In this document: positions 5,299-6,017 of the stretch, piece after piece
Numbering within the stretch: the stretch's first letter is position 1
How the letters are laid out: each line of letters opens with the position of its first letter
From: Candidatus Bathyarchaeota archaeon
GTDB lineage: Archaea; Thermoproteota; Bathyarchaeia; Bathyarchaeales; Bathycorpusculaceae
Direction: 5' to 3'
DNA length: 6,017 bases
Assembly (NCBI GenBank): GCA_016649625.1
Contig: JAENXI010000061.1
Coordinates: 1-6,017 of the forward strand
The notes under the pieces: generated by a model
The model's database searches: none
What the model was told of the DNA's origin: nothing
Seen by the model: the letters and a program-made list of their open reading frames with translations, nothing else
Position numbers and translations under genes: made by a program

Positions 5299-6017
5299 TT
5301 AGATATATTTTTTATTAACTTCGTCAAGCCATGGATAACGGCGTTTCAGTTTTTGCATAGCTTCCGCAACTTTTTCTGCAGGATATTCATAAGGAAGCAG
5401 ATTTCCAGATAGGTAAGAATCGTATGCTTGCATGTCGAAGTGACCATGACCACAAAGTACAAAGGCTAGGGTCTTTTCTTCACCAGTTTCTTTACATTTT
5501 AGTGCTTCGTCAATTACAGCTTTAATAGCATGAGAGGGTTCCGGAGCAGGAATGATTCCTTCAGTTTGAAGGAAAAGTTTAGCGGCATCAAATACTTCAA
5601 TTTGATTGTATGCTTTGGCTTCTATCTAATTTTCGCTACGCAAAACACTTAATGTAGGCGCAATCCCGTGATAACGCAGTCCGCCTGCATGAATTGGAGC
5701 GGGTATAAAGTCATGACCTAGAGTGTGCATTGGAACCAATGGAGTTATTCCTGCAGTATCACCATGATCGTACACATATTCCCCTTTGGTAACTTTAGGA
5801 CAAGCTGTTGCTTCTATCGCTACAAATCTTGTTTCTTTTGGTGCTTTGCCAGCTACTTTATCGTAGTAGAAAGGCCAGAAAAAGCCTGAGAAACTGCTAC
5901 CACCACCAATACATCCGAAAAGCATGTCTGGATAATCTCCAGCAATTTCAAGTTGTTTCTTAGCTTCTAAGCCTTCAACGGTTTGATGTACTAAAACATG
6001 ATTAAAAACGCTGCCGA
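5299..6017 (-). pseudogene. trpB2: TrpB2-type tryptophan synthase beta chain, C-terminal part, interrupted by in-frame TAG
   Basis: PLP enzyme that makes tryptophan from indole and serine (or O-phosphoserine in some archaeal TrpB2 enzymes). The gene runs off the right edge, so the N-terminal half with the PLP lysine is absent. Visible from the edge: [20 protein letters not shown]; then [15 protein letters not shown], the PLP-phosphate loop; [21 protein letters not shown]; and [15 protein letters not shown]. These are TrpB2 rather than TrpB1 hallmarks. At 5626-5628 the frame has TAG, then continues for 108 codons to TAA at 5299-5301. The continuation keeps the family C-terminus: IEAKAYNQIEVFDAAKLF, TEGIIPAPEPSHAI and LCGHGHFDMQAYDSYL. 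Relatives commonly have Leu at the TAG position (as in GLIEA), one base away from TAG (TTG). No Met follows soon enough to restart. A product ending at TAG would lack a quarter of the enzyme and probably be inactive. No trpA or other trp gene is visible. The family is certain; functional status is open. Confidence 0.85.
5626..5628 (-). other. In-frame amber (TAG) codon within trpB2
   Basis: The + strand shows cta. On the coding strand the local codons are AGC GAA AAT TAG ATA GAA GCC. Both sides are in the same frame and match TrpB2, so there is a single base-substitution-type disruption and no frameshift. It may be a nonsense mutation, a sequencing or assembly error, or a recoded codon (pyrrolysine or a natural amber suppressor). 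Confidence 0.9.

Noticed and set aside
5626..5925. A free-standing 99-residue gene starting at the ATG at 5923-5925.
   Set aside because: The same frame continues upstream to the window edge and downstream past the TAG with TrpB2 sequence, so this is an internal fragment of trpB2.
1..6017. Search for CRISPR repeats, tRNA genes, transposase fragments, toxin-antitoxin pairs or tandem repeats.
   Set aside because: None seen on either strand; nearly all of the window is accounted for by seven housekeeping-type genes and short gaps.

Overview
The window is A+T-rich (about two thirds A+T by eye) and gene-dense. It comes from an archaeon: it carries a tetraether lipid synthase (Tes/GDGT-MAS) homologue, an archaeal-type ribosomal protein S25e, a COG3199-type ATP-NAD kinase and a TrpB2-type tryptophan synthase beta chain. 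S25e is typical of TACK and Asgard archaea and is absent from most Euryarchaeota. I therefore infer a mesophilic TACK-type lineage (Bathyarchaeia or Nitrososphaeria-like), but the sequence alone does not settle this.

Layout: positions 1-2319 hold three + strand genes. They are a 5'-truncated Tes-like radical SAM protein, S25e and an unrecognised 159-residue helical protein. The gaps of 32 and 56 nt make one transcript likely. From 2316 to the right edge everything is on the - strand, in transcription order right to left: TrpB2 (running off the right edge), ATP-NAD kinase, a DegT-family aminotransferase and a small TM1367-type cyclophilin-like protein. The two blocks converge and their stop codons overlap by 4 nt at 2316-2319. 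The - strand genes are separated by 97, 96 and 168 nt, and these gaps hold weak TATA-like elements and small hairpins. They look more like individually transcribed genes than a tight operon. No gap exceeds 300 nt.

The genes are mostly housekeeping: membrane lipid synthesis, translation, NADP supply, tryptophan synthesis and probably nucleotide-sugar metabolism. I see no mobile element, CRISPR array, tRNA or rRNA. The most notable feature is an in-frame TAG at 5626-5628 inside TrpB2. It is followed by 108 codons that keep the expected C-terminal TrpB2 sequence in the same frame. The candidate explanations are a recent nonsense mutation, an assembly error, or amber recoding such as pyrrolysine. 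Two other genes here (S25e and the cyclophilin-like gene) end at TAG, and S25e ends where its family normally ends, so wholesale TAG reassignment is not favoured. I found no convincing undescribed multi-gene system.
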